From Nepenthes gracilis (Eukaryota > Streptophyta > Magnoliopsida > Caryophyllales > Nepenthaceae): a stretch of DNA of 64,000 bases. The stretch covers positions 62,001-126,000 of the forward strand of contig BSYO01000025.1 of the NCBI GenBank assembly GCA_033239525.1, given 5' to 3'. How positions within the stretch are numbered: position 1 is the first letter of the stretch; each line of letters starts with the position of its first letter. The position numbers and the translations under genes are program-made. Positions 51,080 through 61,619 of this stretch are shown here, in pieces. The notes under the pieces are model-generated. The model saw only the letters and a program-made list of their open reading frames with translations. It was not told where the DNA came from and ran no database searches.

Positions 51080-51480
51080 CTATCCGTCAAACCCTCCACT
51101 CTTAGCATCTCCCCAACTATGCAAGGAACTATATCTGTACCTTACGGTATCTGACACGGCCTTAAGCTCAACGTTGGTACGATAGCAGCATGATAGATAA
51201 CAGCCCATCTATTACATGAGTAAGACCCTGGTTGACGTGGAGACTAGGTACCTACACATAGAGAAGACTACTTTGGTGTTGGTATATTCTGTTTGGAAGC
51301 TTAGACCATATTTCCAGGCGCATAAAGTGGTGGTCCTAACAATCAGCCATTGGGAGCTATCTTATAGAAGCCTGAGGTGTCAGGACAACTGGTCAAGTGA
51401 TCCATTGAGTTGGGTGAATTTGATATCGAATTTTGTCTGAGGCCAGCCTTAAAAGGTCAGTCCCTTGCGAACTTCGTTGC
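51080..51480 (+). pseudogene. Tat copy F first RNase H
   Basis: LYLYLTVSDTALSSTLVR begins the domain. QPIYYMSKTLVDVETRYLHI and LVYSVWKLRPYFQAHKVVVL follow, matching the gypsy RNase H of the Tat lineage. A one-base loss near 51,342 (compare the ctaatcagccat of copy I) shifts the frame in the TDQPL block. The tail continues with LGEFDIEF-type sequence around 51,410. Confidence 0.85.
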
Positions 51481-51529
51481 TGAGACAAAGACCTCAGCCC
51501 TTGGTGTTCCAGACCATTATGGTGTAGAC

Positions 51530-51965
51530 GAGCTAAGTGATGTAACAATATGGACTCTGTACATAGATGGCTCCTCAATGAAAGATGGTTGTGGAGTTGG
51601 CGTTGTGCTATGAATGCCTGAGGTATCAGATATAAACTATTCAATGAACATGGGATTCTCGACCACAAACAACGCCGCGAAGTATGAAGCGTTGCTAGCA
51701 GCACTCTAATTAGCCAATGAATGCTCAGCCAAAAACTTGGTTATCTACAGCGACTCTGAGTTAGTCGTCAACCAAGTCCGCAAATATTTCGAGGTTAATT
51801 GCTCACAACTCTCTAAATACCTCTCAAAGGTCAAGAGTATGACCATGGACTTTGAGAATGTTAAATTTATCCATATCCTAAAGGAAGAGAATGGGAAGGC
51901 CAATATGTTGGCGAGAGCAACAGCTTTCGGAGACCCAGAACAATATGTTCGTAGAATGTGAAAAG
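51530..51965 (+). pseudogene. Tat copy F second RNase H
   Basis: WTLYIDGSSMKDGCGVGVVL opens the domain. STTNNAAKYEALLAAL and LVIYSDSELVVNQVRKYFEV follow, and then FIHILKEENGKANMLARATA. The Asp of DGSS, the Glu of KYEALL and the Asp of YSDS are in place. This extra RNase H between the usual one and the integrase is diagnostic of the Tat lineage. Two stops are visible (51,612, 51,708). Confidence 0.86.
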
Positions 51966-52089
51966 TTCTGAACATGCCAAGCATCGAGAACCCCGAGTTA
52001 GAAGTGATGCAAGTCTCGCGCAACAGCACTTGGATGACTCCGTACTTAAGGTATCTATCCAAGGGGACATTACTTGATGACGCAGACAC

Positions 52090-53265
52090 AGCCAAGAGGG
52101 TAAAAAAGACAGTGGGTTGGTACACTATTATAGGTGGTCAATTGTACCTGCGAGGGTTCTCAACCCTTTACCTAAGGTGACTCACTTCTGAGGATGTAAA
52201 ATACGCCCTCCAAGAATTACACCTCAGGATTTGTAGATCCCACATTGGGGAAAAGAACCTAACCTTCAAACTCATGAGGTAAGGGTACTATTTCCAACCA
52301 TGAAATACGACACCATAGACTTTGAGTGCAAATATGAAAACTATCAAGTCCATAGCAACATGACTCACCAACCCCACACCGAGCTCCGAGCACTGCAATC
52401 ACCATGACAATTTGCCCAATGGGGGCTTGACATCCTCGAACCACTTCCAATGGTGACCGGACAAACAAAATTCTTGATCGTTGGGATTGATTACTTTACC
52501 AAATGGGTTGGGACGGTGCCACTAGCAAAGATTATAGAGCAGAACGCAACTGAATTTATCTGACAGAATATTGTGTGCAGTTTCGGGATTTCAGAGTGCA
52601 TCGTGACTGACAATGGGACCCAATTCACTGGAAAGCAGTTCACTAAGTACTATACCAGCATGAGGGTCAAGTTGGTCCATACATTAGTCACGTACCCGCA
52701 GAGTAATGAGCAAGTGGAGGTCACGAACTGTACGATCTTACAAGGACTCAAGACAAAGCTAGAGCACTCTAGGGGCTCATGGGTGCAGTTGCCATCCGTC
52801 CTCTGGTTGTACAGAACAACTCCAAGTGAACCCACAAGAGAAATGCCATTCAGCCTATATTATGGGGTAGAGGAAGTTATTCCAGTGGAGGTCGGGTTTC
52901 CAAGTCTCTAAGTAGAATGTTTCAGTTTGAGAGACAACAGTCAAAGACTTTGAGAGAGTTTCGATATACTCAAGGAAGTTAGAGATCAAGGAAGGCAGAG
53001 GATAGCAGCATACCAACAAAGGGTTGTCTGATATTACAATAAGAAGGTGAAGACATGGCAGTTTGGGGTAGGGGATCGAGTACTGAGAAGCATAGAGGCA
53101 CAGGCAAAAACACCGACCGAAATAAACTCTCCCTCAATTGCGAAGAGCCATTCCTAGTTTCTGTTATTCTTTGAAATGGGGCCTATAAGTTGCTCACTCA
53201 GGAAGGTAGGCTGGTCCCTCAGATATGGAATGCCACACACCTCAAAAAGTATTATCAATAAATAT
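52090..53265 (+). pseudogene. Tat copy F integrase
   Basis: The N-terminal part reads VGWYTIIGGQLYLRGFSTLY and ALQELHLRICRSHIG (zinc-binding HH). A frameshifted stretch follows, then the core IVGIDYFTKWV, CIVTDNGTQFTGKQF and QSNEQVEVTNCTILQGL, holding the D, D and E positions. ECFSLRDN, YYNKKVKTWQFGVGDRVLRS and MPHTSKSIINKYTNGQ close the protein. Stops at 52,178 and 52,562, with frame changes near 52,280 and 53,100, inactivate it. The order RT, RNase H, RNase H, integrase is preserved. Confidence 0.88.
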
Positions 53266-53837
53266 ACAAATGGCCAGGTAAGGCGAAACGTATCAATCGA
53301 TGTGCTTGTAACACGTTTCATTGACGTAATAAAATTTCCTGTCTTTTATTTTTTGTCTTGCATATTGTTGAATGTTGCATGTCATCTCATTGACTCACAA
53401 GATCTAGACTACCCCTAAATCAATTGAAAGCAACCCTTTCACTTTTCCTAAAACTCGGCAATATCCGAGCGGCCCAAGAGGTCCTATCCAAAAACTTGGC
53501 CATATCTGAGCGGCCCAAGAGATCGGATTAAAACTTGGTCATGGTGCCAAACAACCCTAAAAGTTGAACTTGAAACTTACGGGGCATAAAGCAGCAAGCA
53601 TGCAGCAACCCTAAAGATAGCATCTTCAGTCTAAGATGGTCAAAAGATTCTAATGTTAAGTCAATAAAAGACTAAGTCTCTTTAAAAGGCATATCATAAA
53701 AGAATCGAGTACTCGAACAGTCCGAGTAAGGCAAACAATCTGTTTGCACTAAAAAGACATGAATTTTATTCACATAAAGGGTTTGTGTACAAGAGAGTAC
53801 ATAATGAAAAAAAAGTTTGTGTGTACAACAAAACACA
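53266..53837. other. Tat copy F spacer between pol and accessory ORF
   Basis: Non-coding in both copies. It includes the 40-bp repeats at 53,452-53,550. The accessory ORF on minus ends at 53,838, so pol and the accessory ORF converge on this interval; it probably carries both 3' ends. No polyadenylation signal can be assigned with confidence, though aataaaa words occur at about 53,328. Confidence 0.6.
53452..53550. repeat. 40-bp tandem repeat, about 2.5 units
   Basis: Units begin at 53,452, 53,493 and 53,532 with aactcggcaatatc, aacttggccatatc and aacttggtcatgg. The first two share gagcggcccaagag. The same array is present at 62,987-63,085 in copy I, so it was in the parent element. Confidence 0.8.
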
Positions 53838-55895
53838 TTAGGGGGCAAGAGGTCTCGGCTGCTCCAATGATCCCAGATGACTAGAGGACTCTAGCCGGTT
53901 GGAAGACCTCGATTGAGAAGACTCAGAAGATCTCCAACGTAGTGGGAGACCAACCAAGTCATTCTTACATTGGGCGCTCGAGTTCCTCGTATCAAAGAGA
54001 GCAGTGGAAAATTCCGAGACCAAAAGCTTCATGATATTGCTGCACATCTTCACAGCCTCCCAATACTTGTGCTCCAAAGCTGGGCCAGTTTCCTTGGGCT
54101 TCATTGAGGTCCTGAGTTCTTGTTCCAACAAGAGATTCCGTCCATGGAGCACAACTTGCATTCTCTCTTGTTCCTTCAATTTGTGTTCGAGCATAAAGTT
54201 GCAGCTCTCGGTTTTGGCAAGCTTAGACTCTAAGCTTTGGACATGTTCCCCTAGGACCCTGGAAGCTTCTAGCTCCGTGTAAACTTGGGCGATCTCGTTG
54301 ATAATTGAACCAAGGCCACCTACCATGTCCTGAAACTGCAAAGGCAAAACAAGTCAGATAGGTATAGATAAAAGAAGACAAAATCAGAAAGTGATGGGTA
54401 AATATCTTGGTCACAGCGAAACTTCTTGAGGTGCTCTCCCCCATGGGAGCCTCTGGCTCCTCGGACCCAATGGTCGTAGCCTCCTGCATCACAAAAACCT
54501 CGGCCCCAGCCTTAAGCACAAAGCCAGCTTCAACCGAGACTAGGGGCTTGGCCGGTTCAGATGGATCCTCAACCCCAATCTCAATTTCAGCTGCATGTGA
54601 AGACCTTTTGCCGTCCTCGGTCAGGGGCTCCTCAGAAGCAGCGGAGAGTGTCATTATTGGACAAAAAATTTGGATTGTAAGGCTTGGAAGCTCAAAAGTC
54701 CTCGCAGCTGATGACTCCATGACACGACCTACCTCGGCCTCAGCAGCTTCAGTGGTCATCGTCGTAATCATCATCATCACTGCATCCTTGGCTTGGGCCG
54801 CCTCAGCCTCCCTCGCTACCTCCATCTCAGTGATTTCCTCAGATGGGTTATCAGTCCACTCCAAGGCCTCACCAGTAAAGATGGAGGGAAGATCAGGTAT
54901 AGGCTTTTCAATGGAAGGCTGGGCAATAGGAACGCCTGCGGGCTACCCGGCAAGATCAGAGGTATGCCCTGAGGACTCAACAACCATAGAAGGTCTAACG
55001 TCTTCATCCCCTTGGACTAGTGTCACAGACGGGGGTCTCGGCGTCCTTGCGAGAAGCGCCATATCTATATCCTCATCATCGGATGAGGAGCAAACAGCAA
55101 TGGTCACTGGATACTTTGAAGCTTCTATCCAACGACTCTTCATTGGCTACTCAGACAGCTCCTCAATCCTCAAAGGTGTCTCCTTCTTTCTCAACTTCTT
55201 CTTTCTCTTCTTCATTACAGCAACACTAGCAGCAACGACAGGGGCTCTAGAGTCCTTGTCACGAGTCCCCCACTTGGCCTAAGTTCTCCGGCCACAGCCA
55301 GATATTTTGTTTATTTTCATTGAAGGTGCCAAGGTTGGCTAGCACCAAATCCACAACCTCTTGGGCACCTCCCTCTCCTTTGCAAAAGGGTCTACATTCA
55401 AGTTGCCCCAAGCATTAGAAAGAGCCCAAGTCTCTTGGACCCCTAGAAAAAAGAACTTATCCTTCTACCTTTTGGTGAAATCTGGATTCGTGCTACTTAT
55501 AACAGTAAAATTAGACATGGAGTGGCGACAATCCAATCCAGATTATGGGTGAAGCAAAATATCGTCTTCACCATTGCAACCTCAAGAATTTTATCATGAC
55601 AACGAGTAAAAATGCAGAGTGAAACAAGGTACCTGACAACATTAGGCTATAACCTAGCAAACGGAACCTGGAGTGTCTTCATGATGAGATAGAGCTCCAA
55701 AGGGACAGAAAAGCGAAGCCCACCCTTGAGGTGGACTTTGTAGGCAGTGATGAAGCTGTCTGGTGGATTGCCAGCCCTCTCATGGGGTTCTAGAACCACC
55801 ATGGCCATCGACTCAGGAATCTCGTATTTGGTGTGAATGCCTTTGAGTCTGCCCAAAGAGACAGATAAAGCAATGTCCTTAACCCCAGGTGCCAT
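53838..55895 (-). pseudogene. Antisense accessory ORF of Tat copy F
   Basis: The start codon at 55,895 sits in gcttcaatggc, the same context as in element D. The first part (SLGRLKGIHTKYEIPESMAM, NPPDSFITAYKVHLKGGLRF) resembles PF04195, 'putative gypsy type transposon'. It breaks at a stop near 55,650. Further along come a basic patch KKRKKKLRKKE (about 55,180-55,215), a Ser/Asp/Glu-rich stretch (SSSDDEDIDMALLARTP), an acidic and alanine-rich part (54,400-54,864) and, after an intron-like gap at 54,336-54,405, a coiled coil (ELEASRVLGEHVQSLESKLA) with a Ser-rich tail ending PRPLAP. At least two stops and one frameshift occur. The nuclear role suggested by the basic patch is inference. The 291-codon plus frame at 54,407-55,282 is its shadow. 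Confidence 0.78.
54336..54405 (-). other. Intron of the F accessory ORF, donor mutated
   Basis: On minus the upstream exon ends TGACCAAG and is followed by ATATTTACC. The 3' side is a pyrimidine-rich TTGTTTTGCCTTTGCAG followed by TTTCAGGACATGG. In copy I the same place has GTACTTACC, a proper donor. Length is 70 nt in both copies. The acceptor is intact here but the donor GT is AT. Confidence 0.72.
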
Positions 55896-56564
55896 TGAAG
55901 CCCAAAGAGAAAACACAGAAGAAATAGGAAGGAAAGAAAAGTTTGGAAGGAAAACAGCTAAGGGTTTGGGAGAGAAATTCCTTAAGTTGCGTGAATGAAA
56001 ATGAAAATGAAAGCAAGGAAGGTATTTGAAGTCGGCAGAAAAACAAAAGGCACGTGCGCCATCATTGCCACTGCCACGTGTCAATTTCCCATATGTTGCT
56101 GGTGTTAGTGGGCCTTAGCTTCCCGAGGTGACGTCGATAAAATTAAGGCGCATTTAATGCGCCTTAATGGCCCAAATGGCAGCACAAGTCAGGTACTCAG
56201 ACTCTAAAGAGAGTTCCTAGACATATTTTCTTCAGAGTTTGTGATCCTCAAAATTCCCAAGGACTTTTCTAGGATCCTGAGGACATGAGCATACAATGCA
56301 CAGCAGTGACTAGAGCCTCAAAGTTCCTCAAGCATTTTCGACCAGATGCAGGCCACAGCATGCTCTCAGACATTCTGATTAGCATGCTCAGATTACTACT
56401 CCCCATCATGTCCGCGGACACCAACAAGAGAAGGAAGTAAGCGCCAACATCCAGCGAAGGCACAAGCAGGCTCCCAATAGAAAGGCCCTTCACACAAAAA
56501 TTTTTCTTATCCAATGGACATACCAAAGGGTTGAGGCCCTCAGACCCTTTGGCATGAGGGTTAG
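55896..56564. other. Leader of the accessory ORF and end of Tat copy F
   Basis: Between the accessory start and the next LTR. It should contain the promoter of the antisense transcript and, on plus, the polypurine tract. Neither is clear-cut; gcatgagggttag just before 56,565 is the only purine-rich candidate. The 129-codon minus frame at 56,269-56,658 runs into the LTR and is not credible as a gene. Confidence 0.5.
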
Positions 56565-57323
56565 TGATGGGTATTGATACTCTAGGCCCACTTGAAGGAC
56601 CCATTCCCCTGGAGTTGGACTCTGGCCCGAAAGGTTTGGGTACCAGGGGCCAACCCATGTGGCATAGTGGGCATAAAGCCCACTTGGGCCCGTGACTTAA
56701 GATGGGCTGCGAACGTCATCGTACTTGCAACGACAGCATGCCAGGAGACTTAGTTGTAGACCCTATCAGGCCACCAGAGGGATGATAGCCTACAACACAC
56801 GCCCGGTCATTGTAGATGTGCATCACGAGAGATCATCAGCGTGCGTACCCACATCCTGGCACTGAGAAGGACTAGATTGGTAAAGTTGGTGGCGGCTTCA
56901 CCCCATACGCCCGAGGCGCCACATGGTTATCTTTCAAAGGATGGGTACCCGGCCGTGTAAATCGTTAGCATTAGCAATAGGGATGCGACGTTTTGCTCTT
57001 ACTTAGCTAATATAGAGAAAAAAAAAAGAAGAAGAGAAGGGCTTGATCACACTCCATAATCTCTTTGTAATCTCCAACAGCATAGTAAAGTTAGTTCCTA
57101 GAGTAAAGTCCTGTGGTTTTCCCTTCACATTTACGAGAAGGTTTTCCATGTAAAAACTTCATGGGCAATTGTCCTCGTACTCTCTAACTTTCCACAACTA
57201 AATCGTGTCCTCGTCCTCAAACAAACATTTTGCTTTTCGTGTTGTACGGGTCTTGCCCAAAAACGGCCACGAACTCAGCTAAATTCTCATCCGTACAAGT
57301 GTGTAAGATCCGGGGACACAACA
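56565..57323 (+). mobile_element. LTR shared by Tat copies F and I
   Basis: Starts TGATGGGTAT, ends GGGGACACAACA, 759 bp. It is F's 3' LTR and I's 5' LTR at once: F's 3' region ends at its left edge and a primer site, ttggtgccgtctgtggg (57,324-57,340), starts at its right edge. The tandem arrangement without a second LTR between the copies points to unequal recombination. Most of it matches the F 5' LTR closely, but the segment around 56,945-56,995, where the TATA box should be, does not. Confidence 0.88.
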
Positions 57324-57340
57324 TTGGTGCCGTCTGTGGG
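57324..57340 (+). other. Tat copy I primer-binding site
   Basis: ttggtgccgtctgtggg, one base from the TTGGCGCCGTCTGTGGG common in Tat-type elements. It directly follows the CA of the LTR. The site differs from the initiator tRNA-Met type of E, G and the copia element. I do not assign the tRNA. Confidence 0.72.
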
Positions 57341-57539
57341 AAGCGCTAAAAGTCAGCTTTTCACGTTTTCTACAGAACATCCAGAAACCATTTGACACCT
57401 TTTCAGAAGTCCGGCATGGTAAATACCAGGGCATAAGTAAGTGCACCTGTCAGGGACGCGACCTCGTGCAATAATGGTCCCTCTACTTGTGTCAAGATAG
57501 AGGATCATCCTGAACCAGTCGTGTAGGCATTGGCTACTT

Positions 57540-58870
57540 GGATAGATGATATGTCCAAAACATACCTAACTCTCTGCTCTAAAATGGATGAATGGATGAA
57601 AGGAGTGCCTTCCAAGTCCTCCCAGATAACGACGTCCCAAAATAGGGGCAAGGAGAAGAAATACCCAACAAACAAGCCAACCAACGTGAAGTCTCGAGGA
57701 CTCAAGTAGCAAAATCCCTCAGAGACTTGAAGGTCGCTTAGGTCCTCGAGTTCAGGAGGAGAGTCCTGAGAGGCACAATCCACGTTCTATTTGTAGCAAT
57801 TAGGAACGTGTTGTTCATGAGACAACTCTGCGAAACAATGTACCTCCAATGGTTAGGGGATTCCCCGAATAACAGGCAGTCCAAGAGTCCTATGAGTTGA
57901 GAAATTATCTCAACGAGAGGAAAGTGGTGGCTCCATCCCATGTGGAGGAGAGATTGGAGAAAGTTTGGGACTGCGTCTTTAGCAAAAACAACTGAGGGGG
58001 ATCTGATCTACTATGATCCCCCTTCGTAGCGGAGATTAGGACAAGGACACTCCCACTAAAGTTCAAAATGCTAAATTTTGACATCTATGATAAAAGTGCT
58101 GACTTGATGGATCATCTAAACCACTTCTGTGAAAACTTGATCCTCCAGGGGATAAATGAGATGACCATGTGTCAGTGCTTCCTATTGACACTTAAAGGAG
58201 ACGTGAGATTGTGGTTCTATAGGCTACCAGCAGATTCCATTCGTTTTTTCAACGAGCTAGCAGTAGTTTTCCTCTCACAGTTCGCCTCCAACAGAAAAAT
58301 AGAGAAACAGGCCTGGCACCTCACCCGAGTGAAGCAGGGTGCCAGTAAGAGTTTGAAGGGATTCCTGGCCCGATTCAAATCACAAAATTAACTAATGGGG
58401 TAAAGCTGAACGTGTTTCTATTTACCTTGGAGGGAGGTGCTTTCTTTAAGCACCTCGTCCACAAGGGTCCCCACACGTTCGCGGAGAATGAGACTGTGGT
58501 AAGAGCATACATCGCGGCCAAAGAAGCCAATGATGCGATGTGGCCAGAGAAAGATGAGAACTTTTATACAAGGGGGTGGAAGGAAAGAGAAAAGGCGGGG
58601 ACCATGCGGGTCCCTAGACAATGAAAAAGCAGTATAAATCCGAGTAGGTGCTTCGGAGGGAGCCCAGACCTCTGAATCTAACTCCTCTGAACGACACTCG
58701 TACAAATGTTTTGATGCAAATCCAGGAGGAGAAGTTTTTAAAGTGGCCCAAGCCATTAAAGAATCTAGAAGGTGGTGATTAGACTAAGTACTGTCACTAT
58801 CATTACAGTGGGGGTTACAGTACCGAGGACTATCAGACACTATAGAAAAAGATCGATGAACTAATAAGGA
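57540..58870 (+). pseudogene. Tat copy I gag
   Basis: The open part 58,068-58,391 reads MLNFDIYDKSADLMDHLNHF, then MTMCQCFLLTLKGDVRLWFY and RVKQGASKSLKGFLARFKSQ, the same gag domain as in copy F. A deletion of about 15-20 bases near 58,380 breaks the frame. The next frame holds FLFTLEGGAFFKHLVHKGPH and VVRAYIAAKEANDAMWPEK. The end has YCHYHYSGGYSTEDY, the worn zinc knuckle. One stop of copy F (48,725) is a sense codon here. Confidence 0.88.
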
Positions 58871-58883
58871 GGGGCCACCTCAA

Positions 58884-59459
58884 TTGCTTCTTATGGAGAC
58901 TCGGACAACTTTCAGAATAGCAGGTAATGTTGAGGCCGACCAACCCAGGAACCGAGTGGCAGCAGGAGTTGTGAACATGATATCAACTTACCCAACCCGA
59001 GAAGACACTCGAGAAATCATTGCGGCAAAGAGGCTGAGGATAGGAGTTAGGGACGAAGTTATTAGTTTTAGCAATGAGGATATGGCTCATGTAACTTCCC
59101 CCCACTCCGATCCTCTAGTTATAACCACACTCGTTTTAGATGGAGCAAATGACTACCAGATAAAACGAGTTTTTGTTGACAATGAAAGTTTTAAAAATTT
59201 ACTTTATCTTGATGCCTATTTAAAATTGGGACTTAAGAGAAGTGAAATGAGAGTGCTAGAGGGACCACTCTACAAACTGGACAATGAGCCAGCATCCGTC
59301 CAAGGTGTCATCCAGTTGGATTTCACGCAGGAGACGTACCCAAAGACTGCGTATAAGGTCCTCACCTTTCTGGTCATGGACCTTTCATCAGTTTATAACA
59401 TAATACTTGGACGTCCTTGCTGGGCCACCTTTGGCACTATAATTCCATCCCACATCTGA
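58884..59459 (+). pseudogene. Tat copy I protease region, longest open frame
   Basis: A 191-codon uninterrupted frame with NRVAAGVVNMISTYPTRED, SPHSDPLVITTLVLDGANDY, RVFVDNESFKNLLYLDAYLK and NIILGRPCWATFGTI. It covers the linker and protease region of Tat pol. The active-site triad D-T/S-G is D-N-E, as in copy F, so both copies may descend from a protease-defective parent. It ends in a frameshift relative to F, after which PHLKMKFLTPFGIWEVL continues from 59,450 in the next frame. Confidence 0.85.
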
Positions 59460-60500
59460 AGATGAAATTTTTGACTCCATTTGGGATTTGGGAGGTCCTC
59501 AGAGACCAAACCGCTAGGCAGACATGCTATTTATCCCAGGTCACACAGACACCTCTTCCACAACCAATCGAAGACCTTGACCTACGAGACGAGGTGACAC
59601 TACAGCAAGCACAGTCTGGGGAACCAACTATCCAAGTCCTACTAGATCCCAAAGATTTGGAGAAATACGTCCAGATAAAAAGCTCGCTACCAATGACCAT
59701 CCGAGACCAACTTATTAGCTTCTTACGGGAGAACTCGGACGTTTTTGCCTGGTTACCAAGTGATATGCTAGGGATCTCTACTGAAATAATGGTCTACAAA
59801 TTCAGAATAGATCCTCTAAAAATGCAAGAACTATTCAGTAGAGAAGCTGGTGGCCATATGTGAATAGATCATCTGGGAAGTATAATATCCAGACTGACTA
59901 TCAAATGTGGTCATAGTAAAAAAGAATAATAGGAAGTGGAGGATGTGTGTAGATTTCATGGACCTTAATAAAGCATGCCCCAAGGACAACTTTCCTCCCC
60001 CTAGAATTGATCAACTTGTAGACTCGACGTCCAATCATGAACTTTTAAACTTCATGGGTGCGTACTCAGATTACAATCAAATAAAGATGAGCCCTGAAGA
60101 CAAGGAACACATGTCATTCATGATGGACCAAGGGATGTACTATTACAAAGTGATACCCTTTAGCCTCAAGAATGCGGGTGCAACTTACTAGCGACACGTA
60201 AATAAAATGTTCGAGGATCAGATCGGCCGGAATGTGAAGGTCTATGTAGATATATGATTATTAAAAGCAAAATAAGTGGCCACCACATCTAGGACCTAGC
60301 CGAGACCTTGAACGTGCTCAGAACCTACCAGATGAAACCCAACCCAAGCAAGTGTACATTTGAAGTGACGTCTGGAAAGTTCCTGGGCTATATTATTTCA
60401 CACCGAGGGATTAAGGCTAATCCAGAAAAGATCAAGACCATCCTTGATATGAGATCTCCTCGGACAGTAAAGGAAGTTTAGAAACTCATTAGACAGGTAG
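59460..60500 (+). pseudogene. Tat copy I reverse transcriptase
   Basis: Blocks EIMVYKFRIDP, KWRMCVDFMDLNKACPKDNF, MGAYSDYNQIKMSPEDKEHM and YYKVIPFSLKNAGATY follow the Tat RT order. Copy I lacks about 65 bp near 59,850 (the start of the RT, compare copy F 50,230-50,330). It has lost one base inside the catalytic YVDD codons (tatgtagatatatg at about 60,243-60,256, where F has tatgtagatgatatg). RT cannot be active. Confidence 0.88.
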
Positions 60501-60639
60501 CAGCTCTTTCTCATTTCTTGGCCAAATCGGCCGAGAGGTACCTGTCGTTCTTCAAGGTCCTAAGAGGAACGAAGACTAACGGCTTTCAGTGGAACAACAA
60601 CTGTGAGGAGGAATTCCGAGGACTCAAAGACTATCCGTC

Positions 60640-61080
60640 AAACCCTCCACTCTTAGCATCTCCCCAACCAGGCAAGAAGATGTATTTGTACCTTACGGTG
60701 TCCGACACGGCCTTGAGCTCGATATTGGTACAATAGCAGCATGATAGATAACAGCCCATCTATTACATGAGAAAGACCCTGGTTGACTTGGAGACTAGGT
60801 ACCCACACACAGGGAAGACTACTTTGGTGTTGGTATATTCTGTTTGGAAGCTTAGACCATATTTCCAAGCACATAAAGTAGTGGTCCTGACTAATCAGCC
60901 ATTAGGAGTTATCTTACAGAAGCCCAAGGTGTTAGGACAACTGGTCAAATGGGCCATTGAGTTGGGTGAGTTTGATATCGAATTTCGTTTGAGGCCAGCC
61001 TTAAAAGGTCAGGCCCTCGGGGATTTCATTGTTGAGACAACGACTCTAGCCCTTGGTGATCCAGACATCATGGTGTAGAC
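60640..61080 (+). pseudogene. Tat copy I first RNase H
   Basis: LYLTVSDTALSSILVQ, then MRKTLVDLETRYPHTGKTTL, VYSVWKLRPYFQAHKVVVLT, NQPLGVILQKPKVLGQLVKW and LGEFDIEFRLRPALKGQALG. It is better preserved than in F: the frame from 60,767 to 61,078 is open through the TNQPL block. A stop at about 60,734 separates it from the N-terminal part. Confidence 0.86.
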
Positions 61081-61099
61081 GAGCTAAGTGAAGTAACAA

Positions 61100-61500
61100 T
61101 ATGGACACTGCACATGGACGGCTCCTCAATGAAGGACGGTTGTGGAGTTGGCATTGTGCTGTGAATGTCTGAGGGATCAGAGATAAAGTATTCAATGACC
61201 ATGAGATTCTCAATCACCAACAACGTCGCAAAGTATGAGCGTTGCTAAGCAGGACTCTAATTAGCCAATGAATGCTCAGCCAAAAACATGGTTATCTACA
61301 GCGACTTTGAGTTAGTCGTCAACCAAGTCCGCAGACATTTCGAGGTTAATTGCTCACAACTCTCTAAATACCTCTCAAAGGTCAAGAGTATGACCGCGGA
61401 CTTTGAGAAGGTTAAATTTATCCATATCCTAAAGGAAGAGAACGGGAAGGCCGACATGTTGGCAAGAGTAGCAGCTTCTAGAAACCCAGAACAATATGTT
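61100..61500 (+). pseudogene. Tat copy I second RNase H
   Basis: MDGSSMKDGCGVGIVL is followed by a frame break where F has KYEALLAAL. The domain then gives MVIYSDFELVVNQVRRHFEV and FIHILKEENGKADMLARVAA. The first and third acidic residues remain; the glutamate region is frameshifted near 61,238. The linker after it continues to the integrase. Confidence 0.84.
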
Positions 61501-61619
61501 CGAAGAATGCGAAAAGTTTTGAACATGCCAAGCATCGAGGACCCTGAGCTAGAAGTGATGCAAGTCTCAAGCAACAGCATTTGGATGACTTTGTACTTAA
61601 GGTATCTATCCAAGGGGAC

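Noticed and set aside
54407..55282. 291-codon plus frame, the longest in the window
   Set aside because: It lies opposite the antisense accessory ORF, whose acidic Ser/Ala/Glu-rich codons leave the other strand open. It has no recognisable motif, and copy I cannot support it within the window.
55647..56084. Upstream ATG at 56,084 for the accessory ORF
   Set aside because: The preceding codons have no counterpart in element D, whereas the ATG at 55,895 shares the gcttcaATGgc context with D.
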